The notes: generated from the sequence alone by a model not told the origin. 64,000 nt of DNA from Aulostomus chinensis (GCA_037954235.1 JBBMOA010000009.1:28759626-28823625), one strand, 5' to 3'. Positions 1-12,931 are shown, counted from the stretch's first letter. Translations and numbers: made by a program.

Positions 1-262
1 CGAGCACGACACAGCTGAAGAGCAGGCAGAGGTCAGGGGTCAAATTCACCCACCCATCCAACATAACGGCCAGGGGCACTGCAGCCACACCCACCAGGAA
101 GTCCGCCACTGCCAAGGAAACCAAAAAGCAGAATGTTGGCTCCCGTAGAGAATCCCGGATGCCAACAAACACGGCACACATCACCAACGCATTGCCGAGG
201 CAACAGGCCGCAGCGATCAGCACCTCCAGGACTGTGTACACCAGCCAGCTCCACTCAGCCAT
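1..262 (-). CDS. Adenosine A1-type receptor (class A GPCR), 5' coding part only
   Basis: Reading from an ATG at 262 down to the window edge gives 87 codons of a class A GPCR: a short extracellular N-terminus, TM1 with the GN-LV motif (LGNALVMCAV, about residues 22-31), then TM2 with TFCFLVSLAVADFLVG, whose LAVAD is the classic TM2 sodium-site motif, then the first extracellular loop and the start of TM3. The TM2 wording and the EVLIA stretch in TM1 resemble adenosine A1 receptors most; A2B or A3 types fit less well. Such receptors bind extracellular adenosine at the plasma membrane, and A1 types couple to Gi. Most of the protein (TM3 to TM7) lies outside the window. The gene follows the SPI-type gene head to tail, with 1.15 kb between coding parts. 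Human ADORA1 lies on 1q32, as do LGR6 and UBE2T, which supports the A1 assignment. Subtype and paralogue remain uncertain. Confidence 0.8.
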   Translation of the reverse strand, partial: MAEWSWLVYTVLEVLIAAACCLGNALVMCAVFVGIRDSLREPTFCFLVSLAVADFLVGVAAVPLAVMLDGWVNLTPDLCLLFSCVVL

Positions 263-1413
263 GGCTGACCACGCACACACAGACACACTAGCGAGTCTGG
301 GTTCCTCGAAGGCCACACACAGGTGAGATTAATCCCACAGTGACATCCACCATAATCCTGGCTTGGTTTTTACGATCCGGCTCTCGGCTACAAATGAGCA
401 GCAAAGCATTGAACAGAAGCTTTTTATAGGTTCCCACGCAGGCGTGGAGGCTCCATCTGTGTCTCATTAGGGAGGAAATCTCCTCCCGACCCTGATGAAC
501 GCTCCTCCATCGCAGCCACCAGGAGTCTCGTCCACACACCAGGAGCTATGAGTGTGACCGCGGCGGAGGAAGGACACGAGATACGAGCATGTGTCATGTT
601 GAGGGCCAATGAGAGGGAATTCAAACACAAAAGAACCACAGTAATGCCTGATAACCTTTGGCCTTTTATAACATTCACACTCATTTGAACTGTAACAATC
701 TCGTGTTCTAAATTCTTCAACTTCTTGCTGTCAAATAAATGCAGATTTCCATCTGAAATGTACTGGAATAAAAGAAGGACTAAATACTGCGGTCAAGTAC
801 AAGAACTTCAAAACTGTACTTGAGAAGATGTAGGAAGCTGATGTTTCATGCTAGAAGCAACGACTGTTGTCACCGCTGACGAAGCTGAGAGGTTAACTTT
901 CTTTCAATCGGATCCTCACTTAGTTGTCAGTTCTGGTAAACCTTTGTAGTCTTCAGCTCAGTATTCTCAGTCCCAGTACTGTGACTGTAGAGTATTTTTT
1001 CCCAAAAAAAGAGACAAACCACACAACGAACACGTTTAATGTTGATTTGGACTGCGAGTGTGATCGTTTTATTCAGTGACAGTCGATATTTACATGAACT
1101 TGTTTTGTTTGGACGTCTCTAACATGATTCCTACTGAAAATAGAATCACAAACACAAAGCACACAACTTTTTTTGGAGAGTCATTAAAGTTCTACTCACA
1201 AAGTAGATATCGTATGACAACCTATTAGATTTACTTTATGTTTTTCACACATTGAGCTCATAAGTACAGTGTTTTATCTGCTGCCTTTTCAAATACTCAG
1301 TATTCGTTCACTTCTACAGGCCGGATCTTTGAACGAGCAGGAGGAACGTGAGTGAACAATCCACCACGCCACTTCTGCTTCTTTGCTCTTTGACGCGTTC
1401 TTCTTCATGCCTC
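263..1413. other. Spacer: 5' flank of the receptor gene and 3' UTR of the SPI-type gene
   Basis: No conserved reading frame is visible; the short open frames here resemble no protein family I know. The right half should hold the 3' UTR of the minus-strand ETS gene, ending near the AATAAA at 1068-1073. The left half would be the promoter and 5' UTR of the minus-strand receptor. There is no long microsatellite. Confidence 0.6.
1068..1073 (-). promoter_or_regulatory. Candidate poly(A) signal of the SPI-type gene
   Basis: AATAAA on the minus strand, about 340 nt after the stop codon at 1414-1416. It is the nearest canonical hexamer I see downstream, giving a 3' UTR of roughly 360 nt. Confidence 0.5.
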
Positions 1414-2304
1414 CTAGACGCCATTGGTATCCCCCTGCAGGCCTCTTAGCGTCTTCTCATCAAACTGGTACGTGAGTTTCCTCTTGACTTTGTGAATCTC
1501 GCCGGTACGGGAGTAGTTCCTCAGCGCCCGCGCCATTTTCTGGTAGGTCATAGTTTTGCGATTCCCCTTCCGGCGGCCCCACATCTGCGCCAGCCGTTCC
1601 TTGTTTTGAGAGGAGAACTGGAAGGTGCCAGAGGACGACTGAACCCACCAGATGCAGCTTCGCATCGATGGCGTCTGGAGCATCTCGAACAGGAACTGGA
1701 ACAAACGCTCCTTCCTCTTTCCTGCCAAGGAGAAAGAGGATGTAAATCCAGTTGTAAGGTGACAATGACTCATGCGTGTGTGAATGTACATGTTTTCAGA
1801 CAGGGCACACACAAAGTGCACATGTGAAGAGGAGTGTGTTTACCTGAGAGTGCAGTGAGAGGCAGCGGGTGTGCGTTCTCCCTGCCACTGCAGTCGGAGG
1901 ATGGCGACGGGGAGTCCTGGTATTCCTGGTACTCCTGGTACTGGGAGCTACTGGACTGAGAGTCTGAGTCGATGTACCTGGCCGCCTCGCAGGAAAACGT
2001 AACGAAGTCCTAAAGAACACAGGTAGGTCATTCACAGCTGCTGCCAGCGGCAGAATGACCAACATTCAGGGACGGTGGAAGCACTCAACTCTAACAGAGC
2101 TTCGATTTACTGTGCGTTGGGGTCTTTGAACTCAACTCACCCATTGGTTGGCATGGGGACTGGGCCAGGCTGGAGGCGGAGCCTGTTCTTCATACTCTTT
2201 GTTTGGAGTGTGAGATCCACAGTGCCACTCATACGCATGACCTGACCAGCTGTTCTCTACGGAGCCAAGAACAGTTGGGCTGATATTAGAAAAATTCCAC
2301 ACAT

Positions 2305-2367
<63 letters not shown>

Positions 2368-3250
2368 ACATCATCATTGTCATCTTCATCACCACCAAAC
2401 ATCCCACTGACCTATAATCCTGGTGCCTTGGTGGGAGTGTGTGTGCTGTGCCACAGCGGTCAAAGGCGAGGCAGGTGTGTGTGCAGGCGTGACCTCCAGG
2501 GAATGCTCCTGCAGGTACTCCTCGATGACCTCCAGGTCCACCTCGGGGCAGGAGGAGGGAATCACTCCATTCCAGGACCCCCGACCGCCGCCCAGCCGGA
2601 TCTCAGCCAGAGAAGGTATCTGAAAAAGGCGGGACAGAACTTCAGCGCTGATATTATTTCTGTATTATCATTATCATTTTCAAAGGGGGAAGGGTGGCGT
2701 GTACATCGTCTCAGTCATGACTGGAGGTCATCCTTTTTACCTCCTGTTGCAGTTTTGTTGCAGTCAGTCGTTACTTTCTAAGATCTGCACATGCATTTAT
2801 GTCAAATAAGCTGTGAATTTATTTACAAAATATTATAACTGATTTACTTTTATCCGTCGACCAGTCACGCACACTAGTGTCATGACACGTGGCAGTAAGC
2901 TGACCGTCATTGAAGGAAGAGCTGCATTGTTCTGTGTTCACCTCAGCAGATGTGTGTATTTTAGTTTGACTACCAAATTTATGCAAGTGTTTATGCGTCC
3001 AGCAGCCTGATAACGTGTAGATAACAGTGTCGTGTGTCTGCTGTCCAGACGCGTGACCTTTACCCTCACACAGCACGCTGGAACTGACAGGACGAGGATT
3101 TTTTTCGGAGCACAATTGTTTAGTCAGCTCACCTCAAAAAGGCAGTTTTGGCATGACTGTAAGGAGTAGAAGTACTGAGTAGTACTTTGGAAAAAAAAAA
3201 AGCTAAATGAAAGGTAATATGGCACTCACCGTCCCCATCGCTGCCAGCAT
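1414..3250 (-). CDS. SPI/PU.1-subfamily ETS transcription factor, five coding exons
   Basis: Coding exons, in transcript order: 3250-3230, 2619-2412, 2256-2141, 2009-1844, 1721-1414. Joined they give 819 nt, 272 residues plus stop TAG; all introns are GT-AG with phases 0, 1, 0, 1. The ETS domain spans about residues 176-257. It contains IWW, GTFQFSS, WG-RKGNRK-MTYQKMARALRNY (recognition-helix arginines near 235 and 238) and ends KLTYQF. The GNRKTMTYQKMARALRNY wording places it in the SPI1/SPIB/SPIC group, closest by eye to SPIC. The N-terminal part is acidic, with VDLEVIEEYL in exon 2 and a Q/E/Y repeat followed by Ser/Pro (PEST-like) in exon 4. The tail after the ETS domain is only about 15 residues, shorter than in SPIC. 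Five exons, a tiny first exon (MLAAMGT) and total length all resemble SPI1. Such factors bind GGAA sites in the nucleus and direct myeloid and B-cell genes. The frame is open upstream of 3250 to an ATG at 3388, so a longer start is possible; I chose 3250 for its likeness to SPI1 exon 1. Confidence 0.88.
2306..2366. repeat. (CA)n microsatellite in intron 2 of the SPI-type gene
   Basis: A nearly pure CA run of about 60 bp fills over a third of a 155-bp intron. In the transcript it reads (UG)n, about 50 nt before the 3' splice site at 2257. UG repeats near acceptors are known binding sites of TDP-43 and CELF proteins; a role here is inference. Confidence 0.95.
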
Positions 3251-3540
3251 TCTTGACGGATAATCTGGATGGAAAGAGAAGCCGCTGAGATCAGAGCACA
3301 ATCGAAGCGACAGATTGACATCTGTGAGGAAGTGAGAGTTGTCAGCTGTCACAATCACGTCTGCAAACGCACTCACAGTCACAGACACACAACCTCACCG
3401 GATGAAGGACTGCAGTACCTTATGACGCTGAAGCTGTGCTCCTGAGCCTGCCAGTGCTGTAAAATATCCTCAGGCAATGGAGGGTGGAGGAGTGAGAATG
3501 GAAATGCTCACCTGTACGATGCTCAACCTGGGTGTCACCG

Positions 3541-3550
3541 CTCTTATAGT
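3541..3550 (-). promoter_or_regulatory. TATA-like element upstream of the SPI-type gene
   Basis: The minus strand reads GACTATAAGA here, about 290 nt before the chosen ATG. A transcript starting near 3515 would fit, but its 5' UTR would contain the in-frame ATG at 3388 unless an intron removes it; acceptor-like CCATCCAG ends near 3271. This is the only TATA-like site I noticed. Confidence 0.3.
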
Positions 3551-5714
3551 CTCTACACACACTGACACGCCCTCCCACCGTCCCTCTGACCAATCACCAT
3601 CCACCTCAAGTGACGATGTTCAGAGGGAAAGGGCTTTCTCAGGCTCTCTATTGTCATTTCATGTGATTAATCAGTGAGGCAATTCATGATGAAAGCATGT
3701 TACTTAATGTCTTAATACAAAGTTGGACCAGTTTCCTTGTTAGCGGTGTGAAAGGGAAAGTTCACCCATAAAGGAAATTCAGTCTTTACCCTCTTAAGGT
3801 TGGCTGAAGTTTTTTTTTTTAGTACATATAAAAGTACTACTGGAGTTTCACAGTAATACTGTGATACTGCAGTAATCTCCCAAACAGCTGAAGTGAATGC
3901 AGAAAAAGATACACCATAAAAAAAATACTTCGTTCTGGTTATCTGAAGTAACCCAGGTGTCTGAAATATGTTCATCAGTCCCACTGATCACTGGAGCCTG
4001 CAGCTGCCAGCCAGGATGCCATGTTTGTAGTCTCACTGATTTTTTTTCTTGATTGTATGTTGTAAGATGAGATTTTACAGTGTTTTATTTGTCTGTAACA
4101 TCCTAGAACCAGCTAAGCCCAGGTTAGCTCACCAACACTGGACCACAAAGACCTTCACTGCAAGTTGCTGACCTGCAGCTCCACGTTCCTGTTTGGGCCG
4201 TGTCAGCTGGTCGACCAGGCACGTGAGACCCTGAACGCGGAGGCGTTCCGTGGCTCATGTGGCAGCTCTGTTGCGAGGGAGAGGGGCACCTGGGTGACCT
4301 GATTCATTCTGCTGTCCCAGGCAGGCACTGGGATTGTGATGAAATGGCATTAGTTTATCGCACCTGAGAGACTGAGGGGGAAATTCTGACCAGAAAGGTG
4401 ATCGTAGCACAATCAGCGTGCTAGCGATGCGGCCCTGTAGCCTGCTGCTACATTTCCACCTGTGACGTGTTATAAGTGGCTTCCTCATCATCCACTCAAT
4501 GTGTCGCTGTTAGCTCATCCGACTCAGATATGCTGCAACATTTTGGCAGCACTGTGCTGGGAGGAGCTCGCTGATGACCTCGTTAGAGAAGTAGAAAAAA
4601 AACAACTTCCTTCAAAAACCTTCCCAGGCGCAAATCTGCTGCCTAATTGAAACTCTAATAGTGACTTTGTTCCTCCAGCTGAGGGGAAGCTCCTAACCCC
4701 GGTGGAGGAACCTATGATGTCAGTGACATCATTTCTAAAATTTAAGAGAAAATGTAACTTTTTATTGTTGGTACTCTGCTGTCATTGCAGATGCGATTCA
4801 CAGTTAATAATGTGGCTTCTTTTGCAGGGTGGGTGTAGTTGAGGGCTTTCCAAAATTCCACTAATAAGACTGTAATGATGGCGTGGCAGAGACAACGTGA
4901 CACTAACGATGCGCTCGGGGCCAGGAGTTCAGGCCGAGACCCCGGAGGATGCTACTACAACACATATGACCAGAGGAAGCGAGTACAAACACAAGCACAA
5001 AGCAACACAATCATGAAACTCTGTTCTCAAATGAAACACAATGATTCAATTAGAAATTACAGCAGAACTGTAACAAAGCCCAGAGGAGATGCTCTGCCAG
5101 TTTCCACTGAACCACAAATCCTATGTAAACCATTGGAGGTTCTGTTATTGTGCGGTTCCTCACACCGTCCAGACACATGGAGACCAGGTCGACTGGCTCA
5201 TGGATCCCTGGGCGGGCTTCCATGGTGAGCTGGTGACCGGTCAACCATATCTCCTTCCTGTGTGTTTTATGTAACCTCAAAATACAAATGGAATCATTAA
5301 AACCCAGATATACGACGAGCTGGATCAAGCACCAGAACCTGTCACCTTCTGGTCCTGTAGAAGGATGCGGCAGGAGCAGCAGACGGAGTTTTACACCTCC
5401 GTGATCACTCAGCGTGATAAAACCTCAAACTGCTTCCACGGACGGCGTCAATAACTGAGATGCTTGTCCAGGTTTAGTGTAGAAATCCATCACGCCAAAG
5501 TACAACAGATGGAGTACACACAGCGTGGCGGGTCAATATATCATACCAGCAATTACTCAGGAAAGATCTGTAGTAAAATGTGAATATTGTGCAACGCTTT
5601 CTGTCTGTGGTGTGGCACAGTACCTCAGACATGTACATGTACTCAAGAAGTACAAGTTATGTTTAAAACTCTCTTCTAAGTGAGTGAAAAGGAGCAGCTG
5701 GTGGCAGTGATTTA

Positions 5715-5718
<4 letters not shown>

Positions 5719-5760
<42 letters not shown>
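5719..5760. repeat. (CA)n microsatellite
   Basis: Pure CA run of about 42 bp. Confidence 0.95.
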
Positions 5761-5765
<5 letters not shown>

Positions 5766-7533
5766 AATTTTCACAAAAAACCCTCCAGTGAGAGTGGCTG
5801 CTTCCTTTCTTGGATGGGCGGAGCGACGTTTTGTGAACTCTGTCTACGTTTTTTAGAGGTGCAGCTGTTCGATGAGAAGCGGCTCAAATCTGGAACGATT
5901 CATGAATCTGATCACAAAAGATTCGCTCAGCACAAACTGTTGGCTCGTTTAATATCAAGAGGGCGCTTACATTTTTTTAATGGAGGATAAAAGCAGTGGA
6001 GAAACCTGTTTGGTGAGGCAGACAAAGAAGCTTCCGTGAAACATCAAGCGTTATTCCCGTACCTGATGCCGACGACACGCACCTCCACCCCTCACGACGT
6101 AACTGCAGGCACACAAAAGCGCAAAGAGAACACACGTTTGAACACACATCCACAGGGAACCCAGTACACTGCATTGGCATCCATAATCATTATACTGTGG
6201 TACTAATATTTGTTAATTTAAAGGAAGACATATTTACCACCCATGTGTCCAATTGTCAATGCACCATGTATTTATACTGCATGTGTACATTGTCATCTGA
6301 ACAACTTCCATGCTGCTACATACCAGCACAATGACGCACTCCATCTCGCCACAAGCAAACATGGACACACACCATCGCAACACTGCCCTGGCTGATAGGA
6401 GCTGGTTCTGCCCTCAGCTGGCTTTGGCGTTGACCAGCGTTCACGCCTCCAGCGAGGAGGTCAATGTTGCTGACACCGCCGCCATGAAATCACCACAAAC
6501 ATCAAGCACACGTTTTGATCTTGTCAATCAATCTTGCTCACTCTGCATCCCGGGCTGTGAGACGTGCCTGCACTTAAAGATGGCGTGGTTTCCTTCACTC
6601 TCGTTTACCGTTTACAAGTTCATACTTATCAAGAATTTGCTTTTAAAGTTAAAAGTCTAGTTGTCAGCAACCCTCAGCCAACCTGAACGCCCCCCAGGTC
6701 CAGTCCAGCCCAGGGATGGGCATCGTATACACGGACAGTCATTTAACGTGGAGCCTCACTTCTTCTGGCTCTGGTTTTACGTTACAGAGCAGGAATTTGG
6801 TGAATTAAACAAACAAATCACTTTTGAAAGAACCAAGAAATGAGACGTGAAATGAGAGCCAGCAAGTGAAAATATGAGTTCAGCCTGTAAAAACCAGACA
6901 CTGGGTGTGATTAGAGTCAATTAAACGTAATCAACGTGACAGGTGGAGGAGCTGAGGTAAGCCAACTTTTTAGACTCATTCATTTGTGGGAAGAGACAGC
7001 AGTATTACAGGAAGAACTTCCCAACACAGAGGAGTAGTCGAGGTTACTACCTGTCAGCTTGTAAAGAAGCTGCTCAAGAGCTTTCGAAAAGGACCTGACA
7101 AACGTGTTCGGAAAAACCCTCCGAGTGTGAGTGGAACGGATGACGGTTAGAATTCCTCTAACTTTCTTTGCACCTGGGAGATTCAAACAAGGCGATAAGG
7201 CCAGAGACGTCGGACCCTTCAGATGCAGGAATGACACTTCGCCAGGGGTAAATCTGAAGCTGCTCTCAATAAACCGTCTTCCACATTTGCCACACAAATA
7301 TCCGTGACATCAGCACCGCTACAGCCAGGGCACCATGGCTGCTAACACGCATGCATATGAAACACCTGCAGGTCCTGCAAACAGTATCACTTTGTTTGCA
7401 ATGAGTGTGAATTTAATTAACTTTGCATATTTCTCTTAAATGTGTTTGTGTAAGAGAGAGCAAGCGAGATTTGATCAGCTGTCCAGTGAAGGAGTCACTG
7501 GTGATGTTTAACGATCACAGTGGCAGGTGAATG

Positions 7534-7534
<1 letters not shown>

Positions 7535-7599
<65 letters not shown>

Positions 7600-7600
7600 G
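7535..7600. repeat. (CG)n-(CA)n compound microsatellite
   Basis: A short CGCGCGC stretch runs straight into a CA run with one AAAC interruption. Alternating purine-pyrimidine sequence of this kind can adopt Z-DNA. Confidence 0.9.
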
Positions 7601-7920
7601 TTCATAGTTGACCACTGAGGTGCTGGAGTACCTGAACGGTTTCATGTAGGCTTATCAACATGAGTTAAAGATGAGCAAAGCAGTGTGTGTGTGGGTGTGT
7701 GTGTGTGTCCAGGTGTAATGGCATATCAGTTATAGCCAAACCCTCTAGATTAGTGAACGTACGCAAATCACCTGTATGCATGCAGGTAACTGGGAATTCC
7801 CCTCACCCTTGTAAAAAACGGAGAATGTGTTGTGTGTGTTGTGCATGTGTGTGTCTGTGTGTTAGTAAGCTGACAAGTGATGTAACTGTCATTTTCCCTT
7901 AAGACCAACAGTTTGAATAC

Positions 7921-7935
7921 ACTGTGTGTGTGTGT

Positions 7936-8009
<74 letters not shown>
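7921..8009. repeat. (TG)n microsatellite
   Basis: TG run of nearly 90 bp with one TA interruption. Together with the CA run at 7535-7600 it forms a pair of opposite orientation about 320 bp apart. Confidence 0.95.
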
Positions 8010-8013
<4 letters not shown>

Positions 8014-11000
8014 GCAGGGGTAATGTTTGAGGTCACTCCCAAGGGCAGGGCCCTAACGGAGGCCAGGTGACACAGGTGAGCAACCTGGATCCTGAGAGGA
8101 CGGTTTGAGATGTGGTGGCGGCGTCGAGGCTCCACACATCACTTTCACACGTCTGTTGTTCCGGGAGACGGCGTTGCTGCCTGTTTTGGGGTCATGGCTC
8201 CTCTAGGAGCCCTATTTTTATTTTCTCTTAATTAATCATATCAACCTGTCACTTATCACCTTTTGTTTGCCTGCTGTCTGTGGCAGAGGAGCGCTCTGGC
8301 GATCAGGACCATCATATACATCATTTATACGGGAATGCTGAAGATAAGGAATGGGATTGGGAACTGCTGGGACTTTGCATTCCCACGGAAGATAGTTAGT
8401 GTCCTTCAGGTGGCTGTCCTACAATCTGTGGTCTCAATAAACACTCATAAACCAGACACAAGCCAACTGGCCTTATGTGAACAACACATGAGCTCCAGTG
8501 CAAAGATTGTTCATAAATCATGTGTTTTCACAGTGAGATAAGAGCAGACAAAGACAGTCACAGCTCCAGAGAGAGAGGATCTTCATCCCAGGATGAATCA
8601 AGGCCAAGAGATGTTCCATCTCGTCACCACAGTGAAGGGGCTGGGGGGTTCTGATGGGCCATTCTGAAGCTGCTCCCTGCCCACACACTCATGAAAGCAC
8701 AGCTTGACCATATCAGAGCGCGTTCCTCTGCTGGAGGCTCACACCTCCGAGCCGCAGCTGCTGTCATGAAGGGAGCGTCGACCAAAACAATGGCTGTCTC
8801 TTCTATCAGCCTCCCACATCTGAGCGAGTCGCCTCGTTAGCAGGAAACTCGCACGCAACATCTGTCTGGGCGATGCTCGGAGAAGGTTTTTGTGTCGTCT
8901 TCTCCTGGAGGCATCATCTGATACATACACGATCAAAATCCTGTGTTTTCACCGAGTGATGTGGGATCAAATGAGAGCTGACATCTTAAATAGGACAAAT
9001 AAAGTGTTTGTGGTTTGATGTTGCTGATTGTTTTCGACTGCGATACACAGATGGTCTTCATGGAGACGTCAGAGACATGAACACATTCACATTCATGCTC
9101 TGCTTCTTACAACGGCCAATGAGCTGATTTCCATTCACGCGCTCTGCGATCAGTCTGAGGTCACACAGGCAACAAAGACACAGCGGCTCTGTGACTGCTG
9201 GTAGTTCAGGAGTGGTACTGCGCTGCAGGGAGAACGAGCACCTGGCTGCATCCTTGGATGGCTCGCAGCCAAAGATCGTGTCGCTGCTCGACCGGTATGC
9301 TGCCAGTCGACATGTTGAAGGATTTTAGAGCGAGCTGGTGTAGGTTATGCAATCAAGAGCTGCTGGGACTAAACACACAGAAAAATAAATGATGCAAAGA
9401 GAAGGATGAGCTAAGGTCAAGCTAGCAGACAAGCTAGGCCTCACCACGACTGCTGGACCACACAAAGCTGCATCTCAATCATCCCTCAGCACCTCGAACA
9501 ACCTCACAACCGCAGGTGTTAGCCTGTGCACACAATAAGGTCAGACATGTTGAAGCCGCTAACCGCTTAACCACTACCGCCGAGTGCCTCACAGGGACTG
9601 AAAGCCCAGCTGGCGTGATTGTGCTGCGTACAGAATCTGCAGAGGCTGATTTCTCCGTGGCCTGTTTGTGTGACGTATGTTGAGATCCATCTTTAAAAAA
9701 ACAACTGGAGAAGATTCTTGACCCCTGACACGTCCCCTCCCTCCATCTGCTCTCCTCAAACAACAACAGACACACACACATCGGGTCAGATGACGGATGA
9801 GTTTCCTGGTCCATCACTCAGGAAATCATCTCTCAGTCTGATTGGGTGCTGCAGGTTGCAGAGTTGCTTCTGGTTGAACTTTCCGAGGCTGCATCTAATT
9901 TGTTCTGACGAGCCCAAACGTACACGAACCTTTGCATACACACAGAGGTCACATGAACCCAGGAAAACCCTTGAGAAAGCAGGAGGGTTCTGGGGTGCAG
10001 CTCCCGTGATGCTGCCGGTAACGGAACATCGCAGGCACTCCAACACCTGGTGAAGAAGGTGTCAACCCTTCCGGTAGTTTCTGGGCAACTTCCCTCACAG
10101 CTTCAGATGATCTCTCTTCTGTAGGAAACCGAGTTTTTAGATATTTTAGTCTGGATGAATCATCATTGCTGCAGGAAATGCAAACATAAGAAAATAAAAA
10201 CATCTTTTATGTGAAAAAGCATCGGATAAATCCTCCATACTTTCAGGTGCATTAACACGGCGCACCTGACCGCTCAGCATCACCGCCATCACCTGCTCAC
10301 AATCTCCTCCTCTGTGAGTGAGTGAACATCAGAGCACTACGCACTCAACAGCTTTACTGTTACAATGTTGAGTTCTGCTGGGTTTTTCTCAGGAATGTCC
10401 AGTGGAGTCAGGATAAGTGAGTCAGTGTGCGTGTACCAGACAGAAGACTTCCTCTTTCCACTGAAGAGCATCTAACTTTCTGAGTGAACGTGGATACTCG
10501 TAACTTCTCCTTCGCCAAAATGCTTGGAGTCAATGACAGGGGAACTTGAGCTGCAAAGTTCCAGCTCCTCTGGCTTTTTGTGCTGAAAGATCAGGAACAC
10601 ACAAATATCAGGACTGGCAGAGGATTGACAGTGGTCAGAAACAATGTTCACCCCCACCAGGACTTTTTCTGTTTTATTGCAACCTTGAATCCAGACAGAC
10701 GACAGGATGATTGGTTTGGAGTAAACTCTTTACCACGAAAGACTTTAGTAAAGCAAATGATATGATTGTACTTGTTAATGGTGCAAAGTGATACTTTGCC
10801 GAAAAAGTGTATTTTGGCTTACAAATACACTCACGAGTGCACGCCGCTGTGTCACTTCTTCCTGACTCCCCGTGTCAGTCGTGACAAACAAAACAGCAAA
10901 ACTGTCCAGACGTGTCAGTTTACAAACTGTCAAGCTATCATCCTTGTCTTCTCTATCCAGCAGGAAACTCACTAAATCACAAATGGTTTAAGACGAAACT

Positions 11001-11614
11001 AACAAGCTAGAACAAGTCTGGTTCTGCGCTACCATGGGTGAAATCGGAGGTCAGCAGGTCAACGAGTTTGTGGATATCTGAGCAACTGGACAGCCTGACA
11101 GTTTAGATGTCCTTAGCCGTGACTCTCCATTAGCTTGAAGCTACAGGTACATGGCTGGTTCTTTCTTTATTCTGCAGTCACAAAGAAGTTCAATAAGTAA
11201 TTGAACTTTTTGGGTGAAGTATCGCTTTAAATTTCAATTGTCCAAAGTCAGAATCTCTCAACATGTGCTGCGATGTGACAGACGGAGCGTGACGAGTTTC
11301 TCCCACTGCAGGACAGACCACAACAACGCAAATAAATACTGCTTGTTGTTTACCGGAGAAAAGATCCTCATGACATGAGCAGTAAAACTCAGGGACAACT
11401 GACAGAATTCCGGCCAGAAGCACAGAACATGGACGGACAAAAAGAAGGAGAGAAGAAGAGGTTGTACATCACCACACGAATGGCAGGCAGACAATACACG
11501 ACTAAAGCGATGATTCTGTGACATCATCAAAAACAGTTGTTTAACTGCTTCTCATTGGCCAGCGAAACACAGACAGGTAATTTTTGTTACTCTGCTTGTT
11601 ATCAGGACTGAAGG

Positions 11615-11615
<1 letters not shown>

Positions 11616-11664
<49 letters not shown>

Positions 11665-11785
11665 TGTTTTAGGACATTTTCTGGACTTTCCTGTTTGCTT
11701 TGTTCAGTGGAGCCAATTATACATTTGTCATTTCGATGAATACACACAGGGTTTACTGACCTGAGTGCTATGTGAGATCACCTGT

Positions 11786-11820
<35 letters not shown>
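11616..11820. repeat. Two (TG)n microsatellites
   Basis: TG runs at about 11617-11660 and 11788-11820, separated by unique sequence. Confidence 0.9.
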
Positions 11821-11822
<2 letters not shown>

Positions 11823-12070
11823 TAGATGTTACTTTAGATATGAATTGTATGTTTACTACAAACAGGAAGTACAAAACAAGTCATTCTTCTCACATTTCAA
11901 AACAAAACTGACATGATGCACGAGTTCAGATTATTGTGATAATGACATGATTGATGGATCGAAGTGAACGTTCAGCGCTTGCAACGACAGCAGCAAGGCT
12001 AACTGCTACTGCTAGAGCCAGCAGAATGTGGCTGGGAAGAGATAAAATGATAAGATTTTTGATTGGGGGA

Positions 12071-12477
12071 ATTTGAGAAGGGGCGGCCCGGTGGAGCAGT
12101 GGTCCTCCCTGTGGCCCCCCATCAAGAAGGTTGTGGGTGGAGCCCCGGCTGCAGCACGGGGTCTTTCTGGGTGAGTCTCCATGTTCTCCCTGTTCCTGCT
12201 GGGTTCTCTCTGGTACTCCAGCTTCCTCCACAGTCCAAAGACATCAAGAGGGACCAGGTTAATCCAGACTCTAAATTGACCGTAGGCGTGGCTGGGAGAG
12301 CCGATGGTTGTCTGTCTCTATGTGTTGGCCCTGCCATGGACTGGTGACCTGTCCAGGGGGAAGGCTGCTGGGATAGGCTCCACCCCCACCACCCTCAACA
12401 GGAGAAGAGGGGGAACATGGAGGGATGATGGATGAATGGATGGATGAATGGAGGGATGGATGGATGGATTTGAGAGG
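12071..12477 (+). mobile_element. SINE-like dispersed element with target-site duplication
   Basis: The head at about 12081 reads GGGGCGGCCCGGTGGAGCAG, like the tRNA-type start of a fish SINE. The body contains TTCTCCCTGTTCCTGCTGGG, TCTAAATTGACCGTAGG, GTTGTCTGTCTCTATGTG, GACCTGTCCAGGG and GGGATAGGCTCCACCCCC, which I recognise from memory as the consensus of an abundant teleost repeat. The tail is a GATG/GGAT simple repeat (12423-12469). The 10-mers ATTTGAGAAG (12071-12080) and ATTTGAGAGG (12468-12477) flank it and differ at one base, as expected for a target-site duplication. Its exact family is unknown to me, and no reading frame survives. Confidence 0.75.
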
Positions 12478-12908
12478 ATACAAAAGGCTTTTTTGGTGTA
12501 CAGCATGTACTGTGTGTACTGTGTGTACTGCTTGTACTGCACGTCCCCACCCGAGTGTGGGACTCATGGCACTAGAAGGCTTTATTTTCTTCATTTGATT
12601 TGACACAAATAAATCAGGTGTATGACTCCTGCTCAGCGTAGTTAAATAAGAGCCTCTGAGCCTGCTTCAATACACATACTTCCTTCTATAGTACACATAT
12701 CACTCACACAGTATTCATTCTCTCCCCACATAATTCAGAAATATTAGGAGTACTACTCCTACTCAGAAGAGAGTAAACAGCAGGCAGCTACAATCTGTTA
12801 CAGTAATAAAACCAGTATAAGATAACAACAGCGTACAAATCATGCCAGTTCAGATTCACTGTAGCAACTTCTAATTAACATCATTACTCTGCTGTAGTCA
12901 CTGTGCTC

Positions 12909-12931
12909 CGCCCCCCCCCCCCCCCCCCCCC
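12909..12931. repeat. Poly-C tract
   Basis: Uninterrupted run of more than 20 C on the plus strand (poly-G on the minus). Confidence 0.95.

Noticed and set aside
3203..3388. Longer start of the SPI-type protein at 3388
   Set aside because: In frame and open, but the added 46 residues look non-coding and the ATG at 3250 matches the short first exon of SPI1; not fully excluded.
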